Shown here: positions 25,772-34,993 of the stretch, in pieces | Layout of the letters: every line of letters starts with the position of its first letter | Numbering within the stretch: the first letter of the stretch is position 1 | DNA from: Paenibacillus sp. FSL R7-0337 | GTDB lineage: Bacteria > Bacillota > Bacilli > Paenibacillales > Paenibacillaceae | Length of the DNA: 64,000 nucleotides | Direction of reading: 5' to 3' | NCBI RefSeq assembly: GCF_037969875.1 | Contig: NZ_CP150218.1 | Coordinates: forward strand, 2,852,001 to 2,916,000 | Notes under the pieces: model-generated | What the model saw: the letters and a program-made list of their open reading frames with translations, nothing else | What the model was told of the DNA's origin: nothing | Database searches by the model: none | Made by a program: the position numbers and the translations under genes

Positions 25772-27571
25772 TTAGCCGCTTTGTTCTGTCATTTCCAGGA
25801 ATTCACTAATATCGGCAACGATTAAATCCGCAGCCCCCTGCCAGAAATCCGGCTTGGACAGATCAACGCCCAGATGCTTCGACACCAGCTCCTCCAGCGT
25901 CATCACTCCGGTATCCTGCAGCAGGCTGTCATATTTACCGGCAAAGGAAGCCCCCTCTTGCAGCGCAAGCCGGTATAGACCGGTACTGAACATATACCCT
26001 ACCGTATACGGGAAGTTGTAGAACGGCACATCTGTGATATAGAAATGAAGCTTGGACGCCCAGAAATGCGGATGATATTCGGAAAGGACCCCGCAGAAGG
26101 CTTCCTTCTGGGCTTCCTCCATCAGCGCGGACAATTCCTCACTGCTTACAAGGCCTGCCTTGCGCTTCTCATAGAAGCGGGTCTCGAACAGGAAACGGGC
26201 ATGGATATTCATGAAGAACGCCACACTGTTCTGGATCTTCGCTTCAAGCAGCGCCAGCTTCTCTTCACTGTCCGTCGCAGATTTCACCTGCGCATCCGAC
26301 ACAATGACTTCCGCAAAGGTAGAAGCTGTCTCCGCCACGTTCATCGCATAGTTCTGGTTGAATAACGGCTGGTCCTCCAGCAGGAAGGAATGATAAGCAT
26401 GACCCAGCTCATGCGCAAGTGTGGATACATTGGACGGCGTACCGCTGTAGGTCATGAATATGCGGGATTCCTTACTCTCCGGGAAGGAGACGCAGAAGCC
26501 ACCCGGACGCTTCGCGGCCCGGTCTTCGACCTCGATCCAATCCTTGTCGAAGGCGCGCTCGGCGAAATCCGCCAGCTTCGGACTGAATTTTCGGAACTGG
26601 GTCACAATGTCGGCGGCTGCTTGTTCATAGGGAATTTTGCCGGAGGACTTGCCGACTGGCGCATCCACATCGACCCAGGCGAGTGACTCCAGACCCAGAA
26701 TTTCTGATTTGCGCTTCAGATAGGATACCAGGGCAGGCTTGCTCTTCGTGATCACGTCCCACATGACATCCAAGGTCTCACGGGACATACGGTTGATGCC
26801 CAGCGGCTCCTTCAGCACATCCTCCCAGCCGCGGCCCTTATACAGCTTCAGGCGGAAGCCTGCCAGATGGTTCAAGGTATCTGCACAATAGTCGGCCGCG
26901 CCGCCCCAGGCCTCTTCCCATTTGCGGAACATCGTACGGCGGACCTCAGGATTCTCATCCGCCAGCTTGTTGAAGGCTTGCCCGGCAGAGAGCAGCTTCT
27001 GTTCCCCGTCTTCTTCACAAGGAATCTGGATCTGTCCGACAATCGTCTCATAATGCTCGCTCCAGCCATGATAGCCGTCAACTGCAAGCTCAAGTGCCAG
27101 GCTCTCCAGCTCCGGGCTCATCTTCTCACGGGCCAGATTCCGGCTCTCACTGAGCACGAAATTCAGCGGGGCAATCTCCGGCCGGGCCATCCACTCGGCC
27201 CATACCGGGTCAGAGGTCTGACGCAGCACGTTATCGAAGGCAGAGCTGATGCCCTCATATCCGGCACGCAGCCCCGTTACCTTGGAGGACAGTCTCACCG
27301 CCCCTTTGTCGAGCTGATTCTGCGCACCCAGACAACCGGCGAATTCTGAGGCCTGTGTAAGGCGTCCGGCACAGCTCTGCAGCAGCTCAATAACCGGGTC
27401 AAGCCCCTTCGTTGAAGCCGCATCAGCCGGTGCAGAAGCAGCAGCCACCTGTGTGCGCAGGCGTTCAATATCGGATTCGAGCACGCTCAGAAAGCTCTCG
27501 AACTGCGGAGAAGCAGAGCCTCCCGGAAAAATCGATTCCAGTTCCCATGTCAGTGATAACGGTTGTTTCAT
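25772..27571 (-). CDS. pepF: M3-family oligoendopeptidase F
   Basis: The 599-residue cytoplasmic metallopeptidase has the zinc motif HELGH (LAHELGHAYHS, about residues 388-398) and the second-shell segment NVAETASTFAEV supplying the third ligand Glu. It belongs to the M3B/PepF clade, which cleaves peptides of about 7-17 residues. In Bacillus a relative modulates sporulation signalling when overproduced. It has a start behind GAAGGAATG and a clear terminator. It is monocistronic and divergent from yycC. Confidence 0.95.
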   Translation of the reverse strand: MKQPLSLTWELESIFPGGSASPQFESFLSVLESDIERLRTQVAAASAPADAASTKGLDPVIELLQSCAGRLTQASEFAGCLGAQNQLDKGAVRLSSKVTGLRAGYEGISSAFDNVLRQTSDPVWAEWMARPEIAPLNFVLSESRNLAREKMSPELESLALELAVDGYHGWSEHYETIVGQIQIPCEEDGEQKLLSAGQAFNKLADENPEVRRTMFRKWEEAWGGAADYCADTLNHLAGFRLKLYKGRGWEDVLKEPLGINRMSRETLDVMWDVITKSKPALVSYLKRKSEILGLESLAWVDVDAPVGKSSGKIPYEQAAADIVTQFRKFSPKLADFAERAFDKDWIEVEDRAAKRPGGFCVSFPESKESRIFMTYSGTPSNVSTLAHELGHAYHSFLLEDQPLFNQNYAMNVAETASTFAEVIVSDAQVKSATDSEEKLALLEAKIQNSVAFFMNIHARFLFETRFYEKRKAGLVSSEELSALMEEAQKEAFCGVLSEYHPHFWASKLHFYITDVPFYNFPYTVGYMFSTGLYRLALQEGASFAGKYDSLLQDTGVMTLEELVSKHLGVDLSKPDFWQGAADLIVADISEFLEMTEQSG

Positions 27572-27676
27572 ATATACTCACCATTCCTTCGTTATAGAGT
27601 AGTTTTCTTTGTAATTACGGTATAGCCATGGTAAAGTGAATCATGATACTCCACTAATTGTAAGGAGGGCCTCCTA

Positions 27677-27868
27677 ATGAAGCCACTGCAAATATCGCCG
27701 GAGACGGCCATCACCTTATCGAAACAACTTGGCGTTCCGCTGGAACACCTGATGCATATGCCCCAACATATCCTGCTCCAAAAGATCGCTGAACTATCCA
27801 AGAAGGCCGCTAGCGATACCCCCGAAGGCAGCGCGCCTGCTCCCTCTGACGAGCAGGACAAGCAATGA
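27677..27868 (+). CDS. yycC: YycC-like protein
   Basis: This 63-residue protein closely resembles the small Bacillus protein YycC: N-terminal PLQISPETA, then LGVPLEHLMHMPQHILLQK. The Met/His-rich LMHMPQH segment is conserved but of unknown role. The last 20 residues are a disordered Ala/Ser/Pro tail. It has an AAGGAGG site. Its stop overlaps the next start (ATGA), so the two are translationally coupled. Confidence 0.8.
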   Translation: MKPLQISPETAITLSKQLGVPLEHLMHMPQHILLQKIAELSKKAASDTPEGSAPAPSDEQDKQ

Positions 27869-28095
27869 TCCCCTTCAGCCATACCTGGCCTTATGACATT
27901 ATTCTTGGCGACATGTACGTGCAATATTGCCCCTTCTGCGACCGGGAGAATGTTCTTCTGCCGATGAAGCCTAAGGAGCTGCAGCACGTGCGTGACGGCA
28001 AAAAAAAGCTACTGGTCTTTCCCTGCTGCAGTGCAAGTCCCACCGTCATTGATAATGACAATGACTACCTGTTGTTTGACCGGGCGGTCCGCTAA
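27865..28095 (+). CDS. Small Cys-motif protein cotranslated with yycC
   Basis: This 76-residue protein has a zinc-ribbon-like Cys set, C-P-F-C near residue 22 and C-C near residue 54 (VFPCCSASP), around a Lys-rich middle. A treble-clef or ribbon fold is plausible. No family is recognised. It overlaps yycC by 4 bp, implying a common function or at least common control. A strong terminator follows. Confidence 0.7.
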   Translation: MIPFSHTWPYDIILGDMYVQYCPFCDRENVLLPMKPKELQHVRDGKKKLLVFPCCSASPTVIDNDNDYLLFDRAVR

Positions 28096-28132
28096 GCGCG
28101 GGTACCCGGAGGTTCGCCCCGCTTAAGCGGGC

Positions 28133-28171
28133 AGAGGCGTAGAAGAGGCATCCCTTCTACGCCTTTTTTGC
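28133..28171 (+). terminator. Terminator of the yycC operon
   Basis: GGCGTAGAAG and CTTCTACGCC form a perfect 10-bp stem followed by six T. Confidence 0.92.
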
Positions 28172-28216
28172 GTTCCGGTATAACGGATAGACGCTTTAAC
28201 ACCTTCACTAAGCCCT

Positions 28217-28921
28217 CTATGTACCTGCCGGAAGCCCGTCCGGATCAACGTCCAGCCCGCGCATCTGCTCACGCAGAATGGCCCATTGCTCGCGTGAAGC
28301 CCGGATCATGGCCGCGTCCGTAATCCGCTGGTCATTAATGACCCTTGAGAACCACCGCACAGCAGCAGCGAAATTGCCGATCCGGCGGTTCAGCTCGCCA
28401 ATCAGATACATCAGCCGCGCATCATTACCACCGGATGAATCATTCTCGAACACCTTCACATACTCATCCAGCGAATAGGTCAGGAAGCGCTGCTCCTGCA
28501 CCGTATCCCCTTGATACCGGTACAGCCAGGCAATATGGTGAAGCAGGCTTGCTATAATACGTTCCTTGTCCTTAATGCTCTGCGCGCAGATCAGTGCCAG
28601 CTTGTAAGTCTCCAGAGCCTCCTCCCAGTTACGCTTCTCTCCGAAGCTGCGGGCCTGCCACCGTCTTCCTACCTGGGCATCGAAGGACTTGCGCTGCCAG
28701 TCCCCCAGCTTGTCTGCTGAATTCTCCGTGGAGGCAAAGCCGCACTTCGGACAGACCCGAACCACATAATAATCGGGATTCTCCGCTTTATAATAGGAGC
28801 AGAAGTCCGCATCGCGGCGGATGGCTTTTTTGAGGCTGGGACGTACTCTTGAGGTTGAAAATTCATGTTCACAGTTACAGCAGGTAACCTTAATCGAGTA
28901 AAGCGGTATTAATTCCGGCAC
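28217..28921 (-). CDS. DUF2225 family protein
   Basis: The 234-residue protein begins with a zinc-ribbon-like region (VTCCNCEHEF and VCPKCGFAS), then a helical, TPR-like repeat region (about residues 90-220) with EALETYKLALICAQ and AAVRWFSRVI. It matches DUF2225, a cytoplasmic family of Bacillota without known function. GTG 28921 is preferred because the ribosome-like AAAGGATGAGG would overlap the ATG at 28933. It lies 29 bp before the start region of neighbouring genes on the same strand and precedes the globin gene. Confidence 0.85.
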   Translation of the reverse strand: MPELIPLYSIKVTCCNCEHEFSTSRVRPSLKKAIRRDADFCSYYKAENPDYYVVRVCPKCGFASTENSADKLGDWQRKSFDAQVGRRWQARSFGEKRNWEEALETYKLALICAQSIKDKERIIASLLHHIAWLYRYQGDTVQEQRFLTYSLDEYVKVFENDSSGGNDARLMYLIGELNRRIGNFAAAVRWFSRVINDQRITDAAMIRASREQWAILREQMRGLDVDPDGLPAGT

Positions 28922-28950
28922 GGGGGCCCTCATCCTTTCACAACTACACT

Positions 28951-29334
28951 TTATTCATGGGGCATATTGACAAAATGATGGGCGGGACCCGCCAGCCGGT
29001 TCAGGACAAACGTACGCAGGGACTCCTCCACACCGGTCTCCTCGAGCGCCGCCTTCATGCAAGCGAGCCAATCCTCCGCCAAAGCAGGAGTGATGGGGAC
29101 ATGCATATGTCTGGCTCTCATCATGGGATGGCCGTGCTGCTCGGAAAACAGGGCAGGGCCTCCAAAGAATTGGCTCAAGAACTGATATTGCTTCTCCAGC
29201 ACCGGAGTAATATCTTCAGGGAATAACGGGCTGAGCTGCGGGTGAAGCTGCACCTTGGCATAGAACACAGTCACCAGACGGTGTATCCCCTCAGCGCCTC
29301 CCAGGCTGTCATACAGGCTCTCTTTCGGATTCAT
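28951..29334 (-). CDS. Truncated hemoglobin (group II, YjbI/GlbO-like)
   Basis: The 127-residue single-domain globin has the 2-on-2 pattern: LYDSLGGAEGIHRLV, the Phe/Tyr-rich distal region (FYAKVQ, QYQFLSQFFGGPALF) and the proximal His in RARHMHVPI, followed by a Trp-containing G helix (LAEDWLACMK). Group II proteins bind O2 or NO and are linked to nitrosative stress or redox chemistry. ATG 29334 is preferred to 29358, which has no ribosome site. It is upstream of, and codirectional with, the DUF2225 gene. Confidence 0.9.
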   Translation of the reverse strand: MNPKESLYDSLGGAEGIHRLVTVFYAKVQLHPQLSPLFPEDITPVLEKQYQFLSQFFGGPALFSEQHGHPMMRARHMHVPITPALAEDWLACMKAALEETGVEESLRTFVLNRLAGPAHHFVNMPHE

Positions 29335-29547
29335 TTTGGAGGTTTCGCCTTCTTCCATATTAATCTGATAAGCAGTTGCTTATCATTATACCAAAAAACG
29401 CGCTGCACGGTTATCCCTGCCTTAAGACATCCCCTTATTCCAGGACAAGAAGACCAGTAAGCTGCCCGTGTGCAACAGAAAGCCCAGATTATTTCAAAAT
29501 TCAGACAAAAAAAGGCGCCAAACCGGAGTTCAGCGCTCGTAAGCTAA

Positions 29548-29643
29548 TCAGTATGTTCTAAAATCTTCATCGCCAGGCGGGACAAGGGAGACCCGGATCA
29601 CATATACAAAAGCACAAACGAGCACTCCGGCAACTACACTCAT
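29548..29643 (-). CDS. Possible 31-residue membrane peptide
   Basis: A short open frame encodes one hydrophobic helix (MSVVAGVLVCAFVYVIRVSL) and a polar tail (PPGDEDFRTY). It has GGAG 8 bp before the ATG and a T-rich stretch downstream at 29507-29514. It sits in a 480-bp gap between globin and ylbJ that otherwise holds no gene. Small single-helix proteins are common in sporulating Bacillota, but no homologue is recognised, and chance cannot be excluded. Confidence 0.4.
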   Translation of the reverse strand: MSVVAGVLVCAFVYVIRVSLVPPGDEDFRTY

Positions 29644-29781
29644 CACCATCACTCCATCCCTGAAAATCTAACTCAACAAGATGTGCATTAATTAAGTTTA
29701 TAATACCATAATTTCAGTGAAAAAGCACCGGTAAATGTAACCGTTTTCTTCGTTTTTTTGTGCTGTTTGTCCAACTTTCGG

Positions 29782-29789
29782 CATACAAC
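29782..29789 (+). promoter_or_regulatory. Possible sigma-E -10 box of ylbJ
   Basis: CATACAAC is one base from the sigma-E -10 consensus (CATACAMT) and lies 29 bp before ylbJ, a sigma-E gene in B. subtilis. The -35 region is a poor match. Confidence 0.35.
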
Positions 29790-29817
29790 TAAGCATAGAA
29801 CTGGAGGCGAGAAACCG

Positions 29818-31089
29818 ATGACTCTGAACAAAATCGCAAGCCCGCTGCTCGGGATCGTGCTGGCGGGCTGTATGCTGCTGATGCTGGTGCATCCCGCAAG
29901 TTCTCTGGATGCGGCGCTGCGCGGGCTCGCTGTCTGGTGGGATGTGCTGTTTCCCTCACTGTTTCCGTTCTTCGTCATCTCTGAAATTATGCTGGGCTTC
30001 GGCATTGTCCATCTGTTCGGCGCACTGCTTGATCCGCTGATGCGCCCGCTCTTCAATATACCCGGCAGCGGCGGCTTCGCCCTAGCGATGGGATATGTAT
30101 CAGGATACCCTGTCGGCGCGAAATTAACCGCCAAGCTGCGCGAGCAGGGAATGATTAGCAGAATTGAGGGCGAGCGGCTCGTCGCCTTCACGACCTCCTC
30201 GGACCCGATTTTTCTGCTGGGCGCGGTCTCTGTGGGCTTCTTTCATGACGCTTCTCTGGGGCTTGTGCTTGCCCTTGCCCATTACGGGGGAGGACTCATC
30301 GTAGGTCTGCTGATGTCCTTCCATGGCCGGGGCAGGCAGGAAGAAGCAGCTACGACCCTCCCCCTCCCTCATTCAGGCAGTTCTTCTGCGTCTCCGGAAG
30401 GACAAGGCCCCGGAAGGTTGCGGGCTGCACTGAACGCGATGGCACATGCGCGCCGGGCAGACGGCAGAAGTCTCGGCGAGTTACTGAAAAGTGCCATCAC
30501 CTCCTCGCTCCAGCTCATCATCGTTGTCGGCGGCCTGGTTGTCTTCTTCAATGTGCTGATGGAGCTGCTCGCCCGCTCCGGTGTAATGTCCGCCCTGTTC
30601 AGCATGACCGGACGGCTGCTGTCGCTGGCCGGCTTCCAGCCTGAGCTCTCCGCCGCCCTGGTCAGCGGCTTATTCGAAGTGACGCTTGGTGCCAGGTCGG
30701 CGGGTGAAGCTGCCGGAGGCGTTCCGCTGCAGTTCAAGGCTGCTGCGGCAGCGTTCATTCTCTCCTGGGGCGGCTTGTCGGTTCATGCGCAGGTCGCCAG
30801 TATCCTGAACGGTACCGGACTGCGCTATCTCCCGTTCATGGCCGCCCGCCTGGTGCATGCCCTACTCTCAGCAGTTCTGCTGCTTCTGCTATGGAAGCCG
30901 GTAGTCAGCTCGGGACTGGCAGGTCAGTGGTCCGCACTACCCGCCGCCTCCGGGCTGGCCGCTCCAGAAGCCGCCCTAATCAGCAGTATCAGCCTGCTCT
31001 GCCTTCTGCTCACAGTCATGCTGGCCCTGTCGCTGGTAGTCTTTCTGCTGGGTAAGCTGTGGCGGCAACCCTATGCACGCCGCAGATAG
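29818..31089 (+). CDS. ylbJ: Sporulation integral membrane protein YlbJ
   Basis: This 423-residue membrane protein has 8-10 helices with the nucleoside-recognition (Gate-domain) motifs typical of YlbJ, such as PSLFPFFVISEIML, GYVSGYPVGAKLTAKL and FTTSSDPIFLLGAV. YlbJ is a mother-cell protein of B. subtilis needed for resistant spores. A poorly conserved Ala/Ser/Arg-rich insert (about residues 170-225) separates the two halves. ATG 29818 follows TGGAGGCG and replaces a longer unsupported frame starting at 29758. Confidence 0.9.
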   Translation: MTLNKIASPLLGIVLAGCMLLMLVHPASSLDAALRGLAVWWDVLFPSLFPFFVISEIMLGFGIVHLFGALLDPLMRPLFNIPGSGGFALAMGYVSGYPVGAKLTAKLREQGMISRIEGERLVAFTTSSDPIFLLGAVSVGFFHDASLGLVLALAHYGGGLIVGLLMSFHGRGRQEEAATTLPLPHSGSSSASPEGQGPGRLRAALNAMAHARRADGRSLGELLKSAITSSLQLIIVVGGLVVFFNVLMELLARSGVMSALFSMTGRLLSLAGFQPELSAALVSGLFEVTLGARSAGEAAGGVPLQFKAAAAAFILSWGGLSVHAQVASILNGTGLRYLPFMAARLVHALLSAVLLLLLWKPVVSSGLAGQWSALPAASGLAAPEAALISSISLLCLLLTVMLALSLVVFLLGKLWRQPYARRR

Positions 31090-31109
31090 TTCAATATGTC
31101 ATGGCTCTG

Positions 31110-31142
31110 CCGCTGCAGCACTGCAGCGGATTCCGGCTTTTC
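31110..31142 (+). terminator. Probable terminator of ylbJ
   Basis: CCGCTGCAG-CA-CTGCAGCGG is a perfect hairpin 20 bp after the stop, followed by a weak T run (CTTTTC) after a short gap. Confidence 0.5.
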
Positions 31143-31154
31143 ACAGCGCTAATA

Positions 31155-31183
31155 TTGTGTTCCGGGTCAAGATTGATTATGAT
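31155..31183 (+). promoter_or_regulatory. Sigma-A promoter of nadK
   Basis: TTGTGT, a 17-bp spacer and TATGAT, ending 38 bp before the nadK start. Confidence 0.6.
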
Positions 31184-31221
31184 CGGTGTATGACTGAATT
31201 AGACAAAGGAGCCTGTACATC

Positions 31222-32019
31222 TTGAGATATTATGTTCTGGACCGCGGAGATGAATTATCCATCCAACTAGCGGAGCAATTTCACAAGCTGGCGCAAGGCC
31301 GGAATCTGGAGCTGGATGCCAAGTCACCGGAAATCGTGATCTCTATTGGCGGTGACGGCACGATGCTGCACGCTTTTCATACGTTTATCGATCAGATCCC
31401 GAACCTCGCTTTTGTTGGCGTGCATACCGGCCATTTGGGCTTCTATGCGGACTGGCAGGCCGAAGAGCTGCCGTCCCTGATTGATTATATGTGCGGAGAG
31501 GTTGGGCCGCATAAACCCCGTATCGTACAGTACCCGCTGCTCGAACTGGAAATACATAAGAAATCCGGCTCCAGCAAGCACATTGCCCTGAACGAATTCA
31601 CCCTTAAGGGGGTGGACGGGACGGTTGTAATCCAGGTGGATATTAATGATGTGACCTTTGAGATGTTCCGCGGGGACGGCCTGTGTGTATCCACACCTTC
31701 CGGCAGTACTGCTTATAACAAAAGTCTGGGAGGCGCTATGGTGCACCCCTCGATCGAGGCGCTGCAGATTGCTGAAATTGCCTCCATTAATAACCGGGTA
31801 TTCCGGACCATGGGATCGCCGCTGCTGCTGCCTAAGCATCATCACTGCGATATCTTCTCGCGCAAGGATCAGCGCCTGCTGCTGACCATTGACCATAATA
31901 ATATTCCGGTGGATGATCTGATTTCTGTACGTGCTCAGGTCGCGGACCACAAAATCAGCTTCGCCCGTTACCGCCCCTTCCCCTTCTGGAACCGAGTCAG
32001 GGAAGCCTTCTTAGTCTAA
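31222..32019 (+). CDS. nadK: NAD kinase
   Basis: This 265-residue protein contains the GGDGT motif (SIGGDGTMLHAFH, about residues 36-48) and the second signature STPSGSTAYNKSLGG. It phosphorylates NAD to NADP in the cytoplasm. The length matches the shorter Bacillus NadK-type enzymes. The start is TTG, 10 bp after AAAGGAG. It has its own promoter and terminator. Confidence 0.95.
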   Translation: MRYYVLDRGDELSIQLAEQFHKLAQGRNLELDAKSPEIVISIGGDGTMLHAFHTFIDQIPNLAFVGVHTGHLGFYADWQAEELPSLIDYMCGEVGPHKPRIVQYPLLELEIHKKSGSSKHIALNEFTLKGVDGTVVIQVDINDVTFEMFRGDGLCVSTPSGSTAYNKSLGGAMVHPSIEALQIAEIASINNRVFRTMGSPLLLPKHHHCDIFSRKDQRLLLTIDHNNIPVDDLISVRAQVADHKISFARYRPFPFWNRVREAFLV

Positions 32020-32097
32020 TCTGATCCCTGATTCTCATGGACAAGCGAGGATGGCATTGCGCCCTTCCGGGGACAGTACGCATCCCACTGGATACCC

Positions 32098-32142
32098 TTA
32101 TATAAAGCCGGAGATGCCCCCGATCTCCGGCTTTATCATGCC
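32098..32142 (+). terminator. Terminator of nadK
   Basis: AAAGCCGGAGAT / ATCTCCGGCTTT forms a 12-bp perfect stem with a C-rich loop. The AT-rich ends would allow it to work in either direction. Confidence 0.85.
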
Positions 32143-32188
32143 GGCTGACAGGAACCCTATTGAGCATAGCAGCATCCCGCAGAATAAA

Positions 32189-32218
32189 TAGACAGACGGA
32201 ATTTCCAAATGGTATAAT
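32189..32218 (+). promoter_or_regulatory. Sigma-A promoter of the stalk-domain gene
   Basis: TAGACA, an 18-bp spacer and TATAAT, 43 bp before the TTG start. Confidence 0.6.
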
Positions 32219-32260
32219 GGTTCTATTTTACAAAGTTTTCTATTTGAAGGAGCGAATCTA

Positions 32261-33439
32261 TTGAAGAAATTAGTATCCCTGCTAGGCATCAGCCTGCTGG
32301 CCCTTGTGCTCGCGGTTCCCGCTTTTGCCGCAGACAAACCCATTAAGGTGTATATTAACGGCAGTAACCTTGCCTTCACAGCAGGGACTCCTTATCTTAA
32401 GAATAATACGGTGCTTGTGCCTTTCCGGGTTGTATTTGAGAAGCTCGGTCTGAAGGTGCTGTGGGACTCCAAGACGGGCACGGTAACCGGCACGGGAACA
32501 GGCCTTACTATCAGCCTTAAGGTAGGCAGCAAGCGGGCCAGCGTCAACGGAACCGTCAAGCAGCTTACAGTTGCTCCTGTCTCTAACGCCGGGACCACTT
32601 ACATACCCTTACGCTTCATTGCCGAAGCCACCGGGGGCACAGCAATCTGGGATTCGGCCAGCCGCAGCGTGAAGATCACCGTATCGCCGTCTTCCGCCTC
32701 CAGTGAGCAGGAGATCAAGGCAATTATTCAATTAGCTAACCAATATTATAATGAAGAGAAGGCCAGCAGCTTCTATTCGCTTGTCGATGCAGTGGCAGAC
32801 CAAACGGAAGCTCTAAGCGATATGAATTCCCAGTTCGAGCTATATGACATCAAGAACACGATCGAGAGTCTTAAAGTGCTCAGTCTAACGGGCAACGAAG
32901 CTACAGTCCATTCTGTCGAAAAAGCAGTACGGACCGGCGGGTATTATACACCGGATGAGCAGTACGAATACTTATATACGCTGGTCCGTCAAAACGGCGC
33001 CTGGAGGATCTCTGCTATGGATCTGCAGGAATCCTCCGTGCTGCTGACGCGCGAACAAGGCATGAAGCCCGCTGTGCTGCCTCAGGGCGATCAGACCGGG
33101 ATTAAGGATACGCTCAGCAAATATTACCAGAGTATGAATGCCCGCAATGCAGATGCAGTCCTTGCCGTGATGACCTCGTACGATAAGGAGGAGGATGACT
33201 CTTACAAAGAGGAGCTGCGTGATTATTTCGAAACCTATGATCTAAGCTATGCGGTATCTTCCTCCAATGTCTTCTATTACACGGACTATGAAGCCGCAGT
33301 CTATACGGAAGTGGTCATTACGGACGGTGAATCGAAGGAGACCTATACCCAGTCTCTGATCCTCCTGCTCTCGAAGCCGGAGAGCGGTGGCTGGACAATC
33401 GACACCACTTACCATATCGGCTTCGACGCGCAGTCCTAA
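32261..33439 (+). CDS. Secreted stalk-domain (copper amine oxidase N-terminal-like) protein
   Basis: The 392-residue protein has a signal peptide ending in AFAA (about residue 24), then a copper amine oxidase N-terminal 'stalk' domain (about residues 26-140) with the repeated LVPFRVVFEKLG..VLWDSKTGTVT and IPLRFIAEATGG..WDSASRSVKI units. Two regions that look like nuclear-transport-factor-2-like folds follow. It should be exported; such domains are abundant in Paenibacillus surface proteins. The start is TTG after GGAGCG. It precedes the CtpA-type protease by 34 bp, and both share stalk domains, so a common surface role is likely. Confidence 0.85.
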   Translation: MKKLVSLLGISLLALVLAVPAFAADKPIKVYINGSNLAFTAGTPYLKNNTVLVPFRVVFEKLGLKVLWDSKTGTVTGTGTGLTISLKVGSKRASVNGTVKQLTVAPVSNAGTTYIPLRFIAEATGGTAIWDSASRSVKITVSPSSASSEQEIKAIIQLANQYYNEEKASSFYSLVDAVADQTEALSDMNSQFELYDIKNTIESLKVLSLTGNEATVHSVEKAVRTGGYYTPDEQYEYLYTLVRQNGAWRISAMDLQESSVLLTREQGMKPAVLPQGDQTGIKDTLSKYYQSMNARNADAVLAVMTSYDKEEDDSYKEELRDYFETYDLSYAVSSSNVFYYTDYEAAVYTEVVITDGESKETYTQSLILLLSKPESGGWTIDTTYHIGFDAQS

Positions 33440-33473
33440 ATTCAAAAATTCATCTAAAGGATGTCATGAACTC

Positions 33474-34925
33474 ATGAAATCAGCCAAAATCGTTACCGCA
33501 CTCTTAAGCGGCTGTCTGGCGCTATCCATCGCCTGGGCCCCTGCTGCTTCAGCGGCAGACACTGCTGCCTCTAAGGAAGCGGCCCAAGCCTCGAAGACGG
33601 AGATCATCAATGAAATTATGCAATATCTGGAGTATTACAATGTCGAAGGCGTGGACCAGGATACACTTATCCGCGGTGCGATTGACGGTATGGTCAATAC
33701 ACTGGACGATCCTTACAGCCAATACTTTACGAAGGAGGAGGCTGCGGAGTTTGGTCATCAGGTTGATCTGGAATATGTCGGCATCGGTGTCCGGCTGATG
33801 TATACGTCCAAAGAGCTATACATTGAAGAGGTCATGAGCGGTTCCCCGGCTGAGGCCGCGGGACTAAAGCGCGGCGACTCCATTCTCAAGATCAATGGGG
33901 TGCGGGTGGCTGAGACGAATGGCGATGAGCTGAGCGGCAAAGCGGGCACGAAGGTCTCTCTGCTGATTCAGAGAAACGGGGCTAACAAATCCTATACGGT
34001 AACCCGCAGTGAAATTGCTACAAGCTCCGTGACCAGCAAGATGCTTAGCTCCAAAATTGCTTATATCTCCATCAACGGGTTCACCCAGACGGCCGATGAG
34101 GAATTCTCCGCAGCACTGGACAAAATGCGTTCAGGCGGCATGAAATCACTGGTTCTTGATCTGCGAGATAATACGGGCGGTTACATGGACAGCGCTCAGA
34201 ATATCGTCTCCAAGTTCATGGATGCCGGCATTATGATGTACACCTCCGACCAGACCGGTACACTGAAGCCGGTCGCAATTACAAACGGCAGCAAAATCGG
34301 CGTGCCTGTGGTCGTATTGACCAATGAATATACGGCCAGCGCCTCCGAAGCCTTGACCGGTGCACTTCGTGACAATAAGCTGGCTACAGTTGTAGGCACA
34401 CGCTCTTACGGAAAGGCACGGATTCAGAGCCTGATTCCTATGTCCGGCGGCGGCGAGCTGAAGCTGACCACCATGAAGTATCTGACTCCGAACAAGGAGG
34501 ACTTCAACCATATCGGACTTGCGCCTGATATCGAGGTCAAGGGCAAAACCGCCCAGTTGATTACCGCTCTGCAAATCGCCGGGATGAAGGAGATTGTCGC
34601 CTCTGGAGACCATCATATTCTTGATATCAACGGCATCGCTTTTGCCGGAAATGTAGGTCTGATCAAACAGGGCGATAAGGTGTACGCCGCTTCTCGTATA
34701 TTGTCTGCTCTTGTGGAGAATGAAGTCTCCTGGGATGCCAAGAACAAAAAGGTGCTGCTGACCACCGGTGCCGGTAACGTATCCGGGTTCTCACTGGCTT
34801 CCAAAGAGGCGCTGTACCAGGACGGTGAGACCTTCATCGAACTGAATGCCTTCAAGAATAAGTTCCCTGCGCTCGTATGGAGCTACAATGCTTCACTGAA
34901 ACAGCTGAAATTAGCTGTGAAATAG
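33474..34925 (+). CDS. CtpA-type S41 peptidase with stalk domain
   Basis: The 483-residue exported protease has a signal peptide (ending near ASAAD), an N-terminal helical part, a PDZ domain (VDLEYVGIGVRLMY.., about residues 95-175) and the S41 catalytic domain with Ser in TASASEALTGAL and Lys in SYGKARIQ. A C-terminal copper amine oxidase-like module (about residues 395-483) resembles that of the preceding gene. Such proteases cut C-termini of envelope proteins; CtpB acts in spore signalling. ATG 33474 is chosen over the unsupported earlier in-frame start. Confidence 0.92.
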   Translation: MKSAKIVTALLSGCLALSIAWAPAASAADTAASKEAAQASKTEIINEIMQYLEYYNVEGVDQDTLIRGAIDGMVNTLDDPYSQYFTKEEAAEFGHQVDLEYVGIGVRLMYTSKELYIEEVMSGSPAEAAGLKRGDSILKINGVRVAETNGDELSGKAGTKVSLLIQRNGANKSYTVTRSEIATSSVTSKMLSSKIAYISINGFTQTADEEFSAALDKMRSGGMKSLVLDLRDNTGGYMDSAQNIVSKFMDAGIMMYTSDQTGTLKPVAITNGSKIGVPVVVLTNEYTASASEALTGALRDNKLATVVGTRSYGKARIQSLIPMSGGGELKLTTMKYLTPNKEDFNHIGLAPDIEVKGKTAQLITALQIAGMKEIVASGDHHILDINGIAFAGNVGLIKQGDKVYAASRILSALVENEVSWDAKNKKVLLTTGAGNVSGFSLASKEALYQDGETFIELNAFKNKFPALVWSYNASLKQLKLAVK

Positions 34926-34930
34926 AATTT

Positions 34931-34993
34931 GCCCGCTTACGCGGCAGGAATCCCACTTATCCGTTAGGATGGGTGGGATTCCTGCATGCGGGC
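34931..34993 (+). terminator. Long stem-loop after the S41 peptidase gene
   Basis: GCAGGAATCCCAC (34944-34956) pairs with GTGGGATTCCTGC (34973-34985), and GCCCGC/GCGGGC extends it. There is no T run, so it is a structural end signal or part of the repeat region that follows. Confidence 0.5.
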
